From contig JACKFL010000006.1 of NCBI GenBank assembly GCA_020632495.1, positions 1,240,001 to 1,304,000 on the forward strand: a DNA stretch of 64,000 nucleotides, given 5' to 3'. Both the position numbers and the translations under genes were made by a program. Below the pieces are notes generated by a model. It was not told the DNA's origin, did no database searches, and saw only the letters and a program-made list of their open reading frames with translations. Positions 1 to 8,193 of the stretch are shown piece after piece. The stretch is from Candidatus Omnitrophota bacterium. Lineage in GTDB: Bacteria; Omnitrophota; Gorgyraeia; Zapsychrales; Zapsychraceae. How positions within the stretch are numbered: position 1 is the first letter of the stretch; the number at the start of each line of letters is the position of its first letter.

Positions 1-2867
1 AGCAGCTGTCTCGCCTCCGGGGAAGCATCGTCGCGAAGCTTCTCTTTGACGGCGGCCACCCGCTGGCGCTGTTCAAATATGTCGGCCTCCTCCACCTGCT
101 TAGCCTGAAGGATACCTTCAACGAGATCCGTCCCTAACCGGGATTCGAATCCTTTAAGGAGTTCTCCGGCGAATTCGCGCTGCTTATTGACCGACAACCG
201 AAAGCCGAGTCCGAATTCCGCATTGTCTTCGAACAAGGAATTGGACCAGGCCGGTCCGCGGCCGTCGGCATTCTTCGTCCAGGGCGTTGTCGGCAGATTG
301 CCGCCGTAAATTGACGAACACCCTGTCGCGTTAGCGATCAGAGCCCGGTCGCCGAACAGCTGCGACATGATTTTGATGTAGGGTGTCTCCCCGCATCCGG
401 CGCAGGCTCCGGAAAATTCGAATAAGGGTTCCAGCGCCTGAATCCCGCGAATGGAATTGTGCTTTACCTTGGCGCGGTCGATCTCCGGCAGTTTCTGAAA
501 GAGCTCCCAGTTGACGACTTCCTGTTCGCGCAACGGGGGCTGAGGTTCCATATTAATGGCCTTCAAACGTGTTTCCGACTTGTTCTTGACCGGACAGACT
601 TCCACACAGATGGCGCAACCGGTGCAGTCTTCAGGCGCCACCTGAATGGTGAAGTTGTGATCCTGCAGTTCCCGGTCGCGGCATTGCGTGGTCTTGAACG
701 TCGCGGGGGCACCGTTGAGTGCTGCGGGCTCGTAAATCTTGGTCCGGATGACGGCATGCGGACAGACTGCCACACACTTGCCGCATTGGATACAAATATC
801 CGGATCCCAGACAGGAATTTCCTGGGCGATATTGCGGCGTTCCCACTTCGCCGTCCCAGTCGGATATGTCCCGTCATCCGGCAGGCAGCTCACCGGCAGC
901 AGGTCGCCCTGACGGGCCATCATCTTAGCCGTCACCTTACGGACGAATTCCGGCGCCTCCGCGACGACCGCTGGCTGAAATTCCCGGTCACTGGTGACCT
1001 TGGCCGGAACGTCGATCTCAAACAGATTGGCCAGAGTGTGGTCGACCGCCTCGAAATTTTTGCGTACGATCTCTTCGCCCTTTTTCCCGTATGCCTTTTT
1101 GATCTGCTCCTTAATGGCGCCGATCGCCTCGTCCTTGGGTAAAACTCCTGAAATCGCAAAGAAGCATGTTTGCATGACGGTGTTGATCCGGATGCCCATG
1201 CCGGTTTCACGGGCGATCCGGTAGGCATCGATGTTGTAGAACTTGAGTTTGCGGTCGATGATGATCTGCTGCACAGGCCGCGGAAGATGGCCCCACACGG
1301 CGTCTTTGGCATACGGACTGTTCAGCAGGAACACTCCGCCTGTATCAATCTTCTCGAGCACATCGTACTTGTCGAGAAAATTGTACTGATGACACCCCAC
1401 AAAACTCGCCCGGCTGACCAGATACGTGCTGCGGATCGGGTCCGGACCGAAACGCAGGTGGGAAATCGTCATCGATCCCGATTTCTTGGAATCGTAAACG
1501 AAGTAGCCTTGTGCGAAATTGTCGGTGCTTTCCCCGATGATTTTTATGGAATTCTTGTTGGCGCCCACGGTACCGTCCGAACCGAGTCCGTAAAAGATAG
1601 CGCGCACGCCGCTGGCCCCTTCGATGGTGTAGTCGGGATCATACTCCAGGCTGGTATTCGTAACATCGTCGTTGATGCCGATGGTGAAATGATTTTTGGG
1701 TTTCTCCGTTTTGAGTTCATCGAAAATCGCCTTGATCATGCCCGGCGTGAATTCCTTGGAGGACAATCCGTAGCGGCCGCCGATAATCTTGGGCGTGGCG
1801 GCAAAACGGTCCGGATTTTCGAACACGGCGTTGACCACGTCCAGGTAAAGCGGTTCTCCCGCGCTGCCCGGCTCCTTGGTGCGGTCGAGCACCGCCATCG
1901 CCCGGGTGGAATCCGGCAGACTCGTGAGCAGATCGGATACGGAGAACGGCCGGTATAACCGGACCTTCAGGACGCCCACCTTTTCTCCGGCCGCCGCCAA
2001 ATGATCGACTGTCTCGTGCGCCGCTTCCGCTCCGGACCCCATGATGATGATGACCCGTTCGGCGTCCGCCGGTCCGTGATAATCAAACAAACGGTACTGC
2101 CGCCCGGTCAGCTTGGCAAAGCGGTTCATGGTTTCCTGGACGATGCGCGGAGCTACGTCGTAGTATTTATTGACCGTTTCCCTGGCCTGAAAGTAGACGT
2201 CGGGATTCTGGGCGGTCCCGCGCATGACCGGCCGGTCGGGTGTCAAACCGCGGCCGCGATGCGCGAACACCCACTCATCGTCGATCATTTTTCGCACGGT
2301 TTCGTCATCAATAGTCTCTATCTTATTAACTTCATGCGATGTCCGAAATCCGTCAAAAAAATGAATGAAGGGAATACGCGACTCAAGTGTCGCCGCGTGC
2401 GCAATCAGGGCCATGTCGGTGACTTCCTGGAGACTGCCTGCCGCGAGCATCGCCATTCCCGTGGCCCGCGCGGCCATCACGTCGGAATGATCACCGAAAA
2501 TCGACAGTGCCTGGGCGGCCAGTGAACGGGCCGCCACATGAAAGACGGCCGGGGTTAATTCACCGGCAATTTTGTACATATTCGGGATCATCAACAGCAA
2601 CCCCTGGGACGCCGTAAAGGTGGTCGTCAATGACCCGGTCTGCAAGGCCCCGTGAATCGCACCGGCGGCCCCGCCCTCGGACTGCATCTCCTGCACCAGC
2701 GGTGTGGTGCCCCAAATATTCTTGCGGTGCAGCGCGGCCCATTCGTCCGCGAACTCACCCATGGGTGAAGACGGCGTGATCGGATAGATCGCGATCACCT
2801 CACTGAGACGGAAGGCTATCCGCGCCGCCGCCTCGTTACCGTCGATAGTGGCGTATTGTTTGCTCAT
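1..2867 (-). CDS. nifJ: Pyruvate:ferredoxin (flavodoxin) oxidoreductase, C-terminus cut by window edge
   Basis: This enzyme oxidises pyruvate with CoA to acetyl-CoA and CO2 and reduces ferredoxin or flavodoxin. I translated the minus strand from the ATG at 2867; the frame stays open for about 955 residues to the window edge. The family is usually about 1,170-1,190 residues, so roughly 220 are missing. Visible parts in order: the N-terminal pyruvate-binding motif YPITPSSPMGE; the gamma domain (GSDGTVGANKNSIKIIG); two [4Fe-4S] clusters of the bacterial ferredoxin type (CIQCGKCVAVCP near residue 690 and CTGCAICVEVCP near 745); and the start of the thiamine-diphosphate domain (CAGCGETPY, then ATGCSSIYGGN). 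It is the last visible gene of the hyp/acetyl-CoA operon, 18 nt after the deacetylase stop. Identification is firm. Confidence 0.96.
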   Translation of the reverse strand, partial: MSKQYATIDGNEAAARIAFRLSEVIAIYPITPSSPMGEFADEWAALHRKNIWGTTPLVQEMQSEGGAAGAIHGALQTGSLTTTFTASQGLLLMIPNMYKIAGELTPAVFHVAARSLAAQALSIFGDHSDVMAARATGMAMLAAGSLQEVTDMALIAHAATLESRIPFIHFFDGFRTSHEVNKIETIDDETVRKMIDDEWVFAHRGRGLTPDRPVMRGTAQNPDVYFQARETVNKYYDVAPRIVQETMNRFAKLTGRQYRLFDYHGPADAERVIIIMGSGAEAAHETVDHLAAAGEKVGVLKVRLYRPFSVSDLLTSLPDSTRAMAVLDRTKEPGSAGEPLYLDVVNAVFENPDRFAATPKIIGGRYGLSSKEFTPGMIKAIFDELKTEKPKNHFTIGINDDVTNTSLEYDPDYTIEGASGVRAIFYGLGSDGTVGANKNSIKIIGESTDNFAQGYFVYDSKKSGSMTISHLRFGPDPIRSTYLVSRASFVGCHQYNFLDKYDVLEKIDTGGVFLLNSPYAKDAVWGHLPRPVQQIIIDRKLKFYNIDAYRIARETGMGIRINTVMQTCFFAISGVLPKDEAIGAIKEQIKKAYGKKGEEIVRKNFEAVDHTLANLFEIDVPAKVTSDREFQPAVVAEAPEFVRKVTAKMMARQGDLLPVSCLPDDGTYPTGTAKWERRNIAQEIPVWDPDICIQCGKCVAVCPHAVIRTKIYEPAALNGAPATFKTTQCRDRELQDHNFTIQVAPEDCTGCAICVEVCPVKNKSETRLKAINMEPQPPLREQEVVNWELFQKLPEIDRAKVKHNSIRGIQALEPLFEFSGACAGCGETPYIKIMSQLFGDRALIANATGCSSIYGGNLPTTPWTKNADGRGPAWSNSLFEDNAEFGLGFRLSVNKQREFAGELLKGFESRLGTDLVEGILQAKQVEEADIFEQRQRVAAVKEKLRDDASPEARQL

Positions 2868-2885
2868 GGCACCCTCTTTCTTTTA

Positions 2886-3848
2886 TCAAGTGATTTTCCA
2901 AAAGTCCTTTAATTTATCTTCAAGCTCAAACAGGCGATGATCGAATTCATCCACCGCCTGAATCATCGAATCGGTCCGCTGTTCACTGAATTTGAGTTGT
3001 TCACCGTTGACTCCGTCCTTAAAATTATGAACACATTGTGAAAGGTACGCGGTATTGTAACCGCCCTCAAGGGCCGCAAACATCTGCGGGAAGGCCAGAC
3101 CCAGTTCACGGCCGAGATCATAGTAGGTGTCGGCGCTTAACCGCAAGTTTAAAAGCGGATCGGCGTGATGCGCATCGAAACCGGCTGAAACAGCCAAGCA
3201 GTCCGGCGCGAATTGCTCGGCAATTTGCATGATCAGGCCCATACCCTTCCAAAACAGATCGTCCCCGCTTAGGGGCGGCAAGGGGACATTCACAGTAAAA
3301 CCGCGCCCGCGGCCTTCGCCGATTTGGTCCACCGTTCCGGTAAACGGAAACGCGGGGAATTGATGCAGGGAACAGTAAAGCACCGAATCCCAGCGGTAAA
3401 AAGTGTCTTCGGTCCCGTCGCCGCAGTGACCGTCAAAATCCAGGATCATCACCCGCTTCCCCTCCCGAACCAGGGCAGTGGTCGCGATCGCAACATTGTT
3501 AAAGAGGCAAAAACCGCTGGCCCGGGCGATAAACGCGTGATGCCCCGGCGGTCTGACCATGGCAAAGCCGTTAGTCCGTGAGGCCTTAACAGTAGCCGCC
3601 ACGGCGGCCACGGCGACATCAAAGCTGCGGGAACTCACCAGAGTATCACCATCCAGCTGCCCGCCTCCCGCACGGCAGGTCCGGCAGACATCGGCGATAT
3701 ACTCGCCGGCATGCACCAGTTCCAGAAACTCGCTCCCGTCATCTAGATCCGTTTGCGGGACATCTTTCAGGAAATCAAGGCGTGCGGCATTCTCCGGATG
3801 GGATCCCGTATCATGCCGTCGAAAAATTTCGTTGTAAATGAACTCCAT
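2886..3848 (-). CDS. Histone-deacetylase-family (AcuC/HDAC-like) amidohydrolase
   Basis: This 320-residue zinc hydrolase is predicted to be cytoplasmic and to remove acetyl groups from protein lysines or small acetylated amines. Recognisable motifs are RPPGHHA (about 99-105), LDFDGHCGDGTED (136-148, containing the Asp139 and His141 zinc ligands), SAGFDAHHADP (221-231, third zinc ligand Asp225) and LEGGYN near 260. In most relatives the second motif reads D-x-D-x-H-H-G-N/D-G; here the second His is Cys142. It starts 6 nt after the stop of the CoA-transferase/GNAT gene and precedes nifJ, so it sits between an acetyltransferase and an acetyl-CoA producer. By analogy with acuABC, where a GNAT enzyme and a deacetylase control acetyl-CoA synthetase, a regulatory role is plausible. 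The substrate cannot be read from sequence; a polyamine or other small-molecule deacetylase is the alternative. Confidence 0.88.
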   Translation of the reverse strand: MEFIYNEIFRRHDTGSHPENAARLDFLKDVPQTDLDDGSEFLELVHAGEYIADVCRTCRAGGGQLDGDTLVSSRSFDVAVAAVAATVKASRTNGFAMVRPPGHHAFIARASGFCLFNNVAIATTALVREGKRVMILDFDGHCGDGTEDTFYRWDSVLYCSLHQFPAFPFTGTVDQIGEGRGRGFTVNVPLPPLSGDDLFWKGMGLIMQIAEQFAPDCLAVSAGFDAHHADPLLNLRLSADTYYDLGRELGLAFPQMFAALEGGYNTAYLSQCVHNFKDGVNGEQLKFSEQRTDSMIQAVDEFDHRLFELEDKLKDFWKIT

Positions 3849-3854
3849 AGACGA

Positions 3855-5759
3855 TTACGACGCGTTATGCGTCTTCTGTCCGGGAAGGACCTGTTCGCTT
3901 TCCAGGTCCAGCTTGACATAGTAGCCGTCCACTTCGGAACTCGGCTTCACGGTAAAATTATGATTTTTGAAAATTTTGAGCATCACACCGTTGGTTTGCG
4001 CGACATAGGCATAGAGTTGCCTGATGCCGTGTTGACGCGCCGCCTGAATCAGCGTATCGCACAAGAAGTTTCCGATCCCGATCCCCTGGAAGTCCTCCTT
4101 GACCACGATGCCGATCTCCGCTTCAGCCGACTGGTCGTGACGGATGTAACGTCCGATGCAGACCATTCTGCCGATCGGCATCCAGTGATCGTAACCGGCG
4201 ATCGCCATGTCTTTGTTGTAGTCGACGCTCACCCGCGCGCCGGCCTCCATGAACGACAGCGACTCCACGTTGGCCAGATAGCGCTGATATATCGTTTGCG
4301 GCCGGTGACTGTAGAAGAAGTCCTGGATGGCCTTTTGGTCGAACGGCCGCAGCGGACGGAAGTATATGTCCTTGTCCTGAAATTTGACGTGATGCGGGAT
4401 CAGCTCCTTGACCTTGCTGTCGTCATCTTTGAGAATCTTTTGTTCCGGATAGATATAGTGTTTTTGCTTCAGGTAATCGAGCAGTTCCTCCCGAAAATCC
4501 GGATGGGCGATCTGGGCCAACGCCAGGGCCCGTTCCCGCACGTTTTTCCCATGCAGATAAGCCGTGCCGTACTCCGTGACCACATAGTGCACATCCGCGC
4601 GGGATGTCACCACCCCGGCTCCTGGTGACAGCTGCGGGACGATACGCGAGAGCGTCCCGTTCTTGGCGGTGGACGGCAAGGCGATGAATGAACGTCCCAT
4701 GCGGGACCGCTTGGCCCCGCGGACAAAGTCAACCTGACCGCCGAAGCCGCTGTAAAAATTCGAGCCCAGGCTGTCCGCGCACACCTGCCCGGTCAAATCG
4801 ATCTGAATCGCCGAATTGACCGAGACCATCGCGTTATTTTGTGCAATCACAAAGGGATCGTTAGTATACTCCGACGGGTAAAACTGGAAGTCCTTATTGC
4901 GGTGGATCAAGTCGAAGATCCGCCGAGTCCCCAGGACAAAGCTGACAATGGATCGTCCGCGGTTGATCCCCTTTTTGTTGTTCGTAATATTCCCGTTGCG
5001 GTACAGTTCGATAATCCCGTCCGAGACCATTTCAGAGTGGATACCCAGATCGTTCTTCTCTTTGAGATTGAGCAGCATCGCGTCGGGAATATTTCCAATC
5101 CCCAGCTGCAGCGTGTCACCGTCTTGAATGTACTTGGCAATATGCTTGCCGATTCGCATCGACACATCATCCGGTTCACCCTGCGGAAACTCGATGAGGG
5201 CCTCGTCGGCCTCGACCAGATAATCGATGCAATGCAGCGGGATTTTAGACACTCCGTAGGTTTCCGGCATATTACGATTGACCTGGGCAATGACCAGATC
5301 CGCGCTGGCGATGGCCGCCGGGAGGATATCCACACTGACTCCGAGAGACACATAATTCCGGTTGTTCGGCGGGGAAACTTGAATGAGGACCGCACTGAGC
5401 GGCATCTGTCCCGTTTTAAACAAGTTGGGAACTTCGGAAAGAAAGATCGGCATATAATCCGCGTGCCCCTCCGCCACGGACTGACGAATATTGTGTCCGA
5501 TAAAAAAAGCGTTATGCCGAAAGTTCCTGGCGTAACGCACGTCCGCGTACGGCGCGATTCCGACCGTGAGGATATGGACGACTTCATTGTCACGGAAACA
5601 ATCGGCGTTTTGTATCAGGGCCCGCACCAGATGCTGCGGTTCGGCGCAGCCCGATCCGATGAGGATGCGACCGCCTTTACGAATTTGACGAACGGCTTTG
5701 GCCGCGTCGACCAGCCGTGTATTCTTCTTGGGATAATTGTACGGTTCGTAAAGTAACAT
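3855..5759 (-). CDS. Acetyl-CoA hydrolase/transferase fused to a C-terminal GNAT acetyltransferase
   Basis: The protein has 634 residues. Residues 1 to about 445 are an acetyl-CoA hydrolase / acetate (or 4-hydroxybutyrate) CoA-transferase. The catalytic Glu lies in HSEMVSDG (Glu243), and the C-terminal transferase half shows the GFGGQVDFVRGA and VTEYGTAYLHG motifs. Residues about 464-617 are a GNAT domain with the acetyl-CoA-binding motif QGIGIGNFL (558-566). The first half would move CoA between acetyl-CoA and acetate or another acid; the second would acetylate a protein or amine. Fusions of acyl-CoA enzymes to GNAT domains are known among bacterial protein acetyltransferases (Pat type). It lies 15 nt after hypE and 6 nt before the deacetylase gene, so it is clearly in the operon. 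CoA acceptor and GNAT target are unknown. Confidence 0.92.
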   Translation of the reverse strand: MLLYEPYNYPKKNTRLVDAAKAVRQIRKGGRILIGSGCAEPQHLVRALIQNADCFRDNEVVHILTVGIAPYADVRYARNFRHNAFFIGHNIRQSVAEGHADYMPIFLSEVPNLFKTGQMPLSAVLIQVSPPNNRNYVSLGVSVDILPAAIASADLVIAQVNRNMPETYGVSKIPLHCIDYLVEADEALIEFPQGEPDDVSMRIGKHIAKYIQDGDTLQLGIGNIPDAMLLNLKEKNDLGIHSEMVSDGIIELYRNGNITNNKKGINRGRSIVSFVLGTRRIFDLIHRNKDFQFYPSEYTNDPFVIAQNNAMVSVNSAIQIDLTGQVCADSLGSNFYSGFGGQVDFVRGAKRSRMGRSFIALPSTAKNGTLSRIVPQLSPGAGVVTSRADVHYVVTEYGTAYLHGKNVRERALALAQIAHPDFREELLDYLKQKHYIYPEQKILKDDDSKVKELIPHHVKFQDKDIYFRPLRPFDQKAIQDFFYSHRPQTIYQRYLANVESLSFMEAGARVSVDYNKDMAIAGYDHWMPIGRMVCIGRYIRHDQSAEAEIGIVVKEDFQGIGIGNFLCDTLIQAARQHGIRQLYAYVAQTNGVMLKIFKNHNFTVKPSSEVDGYYVKLDLESEQVLPGQKTHNAS

Positions 5760-5774
5760 GTCTTTTCCTGTGGT

Positions 5775-6821
5775 TCAGCATATTCGCGGCAACTGATCGG
5801 CGCTAAGCATATCGATGATCCGATCGTGACCGAGAGGATTTTTCAATGTGACTAAATGGTCCGGATCGTCCGCGCAGTGTCCGATGACCGTCGCCGCGCC
5901 TCCCAGAGCCGTGTCCCGCAGGACATCAATCGCGGACGCCGCCTCTGCCTCCGGAACAAAGGCGATAAAACGTCCTTCATTGGCCACGTAGAGCGGGTCC
6001 ATTCCCAGAATTTCACAGGCCGCCCTGACGTCCTCGCGCACCGGAATGGCGTCTTCATGCAGACGGATTCCCGTACGGGCGGCTTCGGCGATTTCGTTAC
6101 AGGCGCTGGCCAGGCCGCCGCGCGTCAAATCGCGCAGACACCGGACGGTGATTCCGGCTTGCAGGAGTGCCCGCACGCATTCCCAGACCGGCGCCGAGTC
6201 AGAAGTAATATCGCTTTCGAATGACAATCCTTCGCGCACCGCCATGATCGCCATGCCGTGCCGTCCGATATCCCCGCTGAGGATCACCGCATCCCCGGCA
6301 CGGGGGGCGGCCGGGCTGATGTGCTGATCGTGCTCGATCAAGCCGATGCCCGCGGTGTTGATATAAATACCGTCGCCCTTCCCTTTATCCACAACCTTGG
6401 TGTCTCCGGTGACCACACTCACGCCAACGGCGGCCGCGGATGCGGCGATTGATTCCGTAACTGCTTCGAGGTCCCGTATAGGAAAGCCTTCTTCGAGGAT
6501 AAGCCCCAAACTCAAATGCAAGGGGCGCGCACCTGCCATGCTCAAGTCGTTAACGGTGCCGTGCACGGCCAGCTGTCCGATATTGCCCCCCGGAAAGAAG
6601 ATCGGATTAATCACATAGGAATCCGTGGTGAACGCGATTTTCTGACCGTTCACAGGGATCACCGCCGCATCATGCAGAGGCCCATCAGACTGGGGAGACA
6701 GACGCGGGATCAACCGTTCGCGGATCAGCTGACTCATCAGCCGTCCGCCCCCGCCATGTCCCAGCAGAATCCGGTCCTGGTCGTGCACGGGGCGGGGACA
6801 ACTCATATTGAATTCACTCAT
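5775..6821 (-). CDS. hypE: Hydrogenase maturation protein HypE (carbamoyl dehydratase)
   Basis: HypE receives a carbamoyl group from HypF on its C-terminal Cys and dehydrates it with ATP to the thiocyanate used as the CN ligand of the [NiFe] site. I placed the start at the ATG at 6821 (MSEFNMSCP), 4 nt after the hypD stop. A longer frame starting at 6947 would only overlap hypD and add unrelated residues. The 348-residue protein has the ATP-binding loop LLGHGGGGRLM, an AIR-synthase-like fold (AFTTDSYVINPIFFPGG, VVTGDTKVV) and ends in PRIC, the conserved carbamoylated Cys tail. Length is normal for the family. Confidence 0.97.
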   Translation of the reverse strand: MSEFNMSCPRPVHDQDRILLGHGGGGRLMSQLIRERLIPRLSPQSDGPLHDAAVIPVNGQKIAFTTDSYVINPIFFPGGNIGQLAVHGTVNDLSMAGARPLHLSLGLILEEGFPIRDLEAVTESIAASAAAVGVSVVTGDTKVVDKGKGDGIYINTAGIGLIEHDQHISPAAPRAGDAVILSGDIGRHGMAIMAVREGLSFESDITSDSAPVWECVRALLQAGITVRCLRDLTRGGLASACNEIAEAARTGIRLHEDAIPVREDVRAACEILGMDPLYVANEGRFIAFVPEAEAASAIDVLRDTALGGAATVIGHCADDPDHLVTLKNPLGHDRIIDMLSADQLPRIC

Positions 6822-6825
6822 CGGA

Positions 6826-7938
6826 TTAACTCTTGGCAGCCGGGGCCGCGGACTTCCTTCCCCGGTAACGGTAATAAGCGGAGCATGCGCCCTCTGACGA
6901 AACCATGGTCGCCCCCAGCGGATGGTCGGGCGTGCAAGTCTTGCCAAAGGCCGGGCACTCCGGCGGTTTTTTCAACCCTTGGAGGATTTCACCGCTGATA
7001 CAGTCGGGGCTCTCCTCGGTCACGATGTCGCCTGTTTGGAATTTTGTCTCCGCGTCAAACGCGCGGAACTCCTTACGCAAAGCCAGGCCGCTGGCCGGAA
7101 TTTCTCCGACACCGCGCCACTTACGCGGCGTCACGGTAAAGACTTCGCTGATAATACGCCGGGCATGTTCGTTACCTTCCCGCCGGACCGACCGCGCGTA
7201 TTGATTTTCCACTTCGGCGCGGCCTTCCTCCAGCTGGCGGACGCACATGCAGATGCCCTGCAGGATGTCCAACGGTTCAAACCCGGTCACAACGATCGGA
7301 ACGCGGTACTTGTCGGCCAGCGGAAAATACTCTTCGAATCCCATGACCGTGCACACGTGTCCCGCCGCCAGGAATCCCTGGACCCGGTTACGTTCGGAGG
7401 AGAGTATCGCCTCCATGGCCGGCGGAACCAATACGTGCGACACGAGTATTGAAAAATTTGTGAGTCCCTGCTGCCGGGCCTGATAAACCGCCATGGCATT
7501 GGCCGGAGCCGTCGTTTCAAAACCGACGGCAAAGAAGACAATTTCCTTGTCCGGATGACGCGCCGCCAGCGCGACCGCGTCCAGCGGGGAATACAATACA
7601 CGCACATCGGCGCCCTCAGCCTTAACCGTAAACAAATCCTGACGGGAACCCGGCACACGCAACATATCCCCGAAGGAGCAAAAAATAACGTCCCGCCGCG
7701 CGGCAATGTCCAGCGCCCGGTCGATCAACTCCAGGGGCGTCACGCAGACCGGACATCCCGGCCCGTGGATTAATTCAATTTCATCCGGCAGCAATCCGTC
7801 GATACCGAATTTCACAATAGCGTGGGTTTGCCCCCCGCACACCTCCATCAAGGTATGCGGCCGTGTGGTGATGCGGTGTATTTCAGCTGAGAGTCGCCGC
7901 GCCGATTCCGGATCACGATATTCATCGATGTACTTCAT
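6826..7938 (-). CDS. hypD: Hydrogenase maturation protein HypD
   Basis: HypD is the [4Fe-4S] scaffold that, with HypC, assembles the Fe(CN)2CO unit of [NiFe]-hydrogenases. The 370-residue product has MEVCGGQTH (Cys34), GPGCPVCVTP (Cys62 and Cys65) and, in the C-terminal part, the cluster-binding cysteines in CPAFGKTCTPDHPLG and SSEGACSAY. These match the functional cysteines known in E. coli HypD. The start overlaps the hypC stop by 4 nt (ATGA), so translation is probably coupled. Hydrogenase structural genes, hypA and hypB are not in this window and must lie elsewhere if the pathway is complete. Confidence 0.98.
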   Translation of the reverse strand: MKYIDEYRDPESARRLSAEIHRITTRPHTLMEVCGGQTHAIVKFGIDGLLPDEIELIHGPGCPVCVTPLELIDRALDIAARRDVIFCSFGDMLRVPGSRQDLFTVKAEGADVRVLYSPLDAVALAARHPDKEIVFFAVGFETTAPANAMAVYQARQQGLTNFSILVSHVLVPPAMEAILSSERNRVQGFLAAGHVCTVMGFEEYFPLADKYRVPIVVTGFEPLDILQGICMCVRQLEEGRAEVENQYARSVRREGNEHARRIISEVFTVTPRKWRGVGEIPASGLALRKEFRAFDAETKFQTGDIVTEESPDCISGEILQGLKKPPECPAFGKTCTPDHPLGATMVSSEGACSAYYRYRGRKSAAPAAKS

Positions 7939-8192
7939 TCGCCGTTCTCCTCAATTTCGTCCAACTCCCCCATCTCCTTCAAATAGGCGAAGACCGTTTG
8001 CGCTTCCTGTTCATCCACCTTGCTGATGGCAAAACCGACGTGCACGATCACATACTCGCCTACACACGCGTCCGGCACGTAAGCCAAACAGACCTCTTTC
8101 ACAACACCGCCGAAATTCACCCGCCCCCTGACTTGCAAGGGATCTTCATGGGTGACAATTTGCTCAATCCTTCCGGGTATGGCTAAACACAT
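7935..8192 (-). CDS. hypC: Hydrogenase maturation chaperone HypC/HybG
   Basis: This 85-residue small chaperone begins MCLAIPGRI. The invariant Cys2 (after Met removal, the N-terminal Cys) binds the iron atom and contacts both HypD and the hydrogenase large-subunit precursor. The C-terminal half is acidic and helical, as usual. The start lies one base beyond the hypF stop at 8194, and its stop overlaps hypD by 4 nt, so the gene is tightly embedded in the operon. Confidence 0.97.
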   Translation of the reverse strand: MCLAIPGRIEQIVTHEDPLQVRGRVNFGGVVKEVCLAYVPDACVGEYVIVHVGFAISKVDEQEAQTVFAYLKEMGELDEIEENGE

Positions 8193-8193
8193 G

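Noticed and set aside
459..2525. Several plus-strand open frames of 76-262 codons opposite nifJ
   Set aside because: They are antisense to a continuous, well-conserved nifJ frame and encode nothing recognisable.
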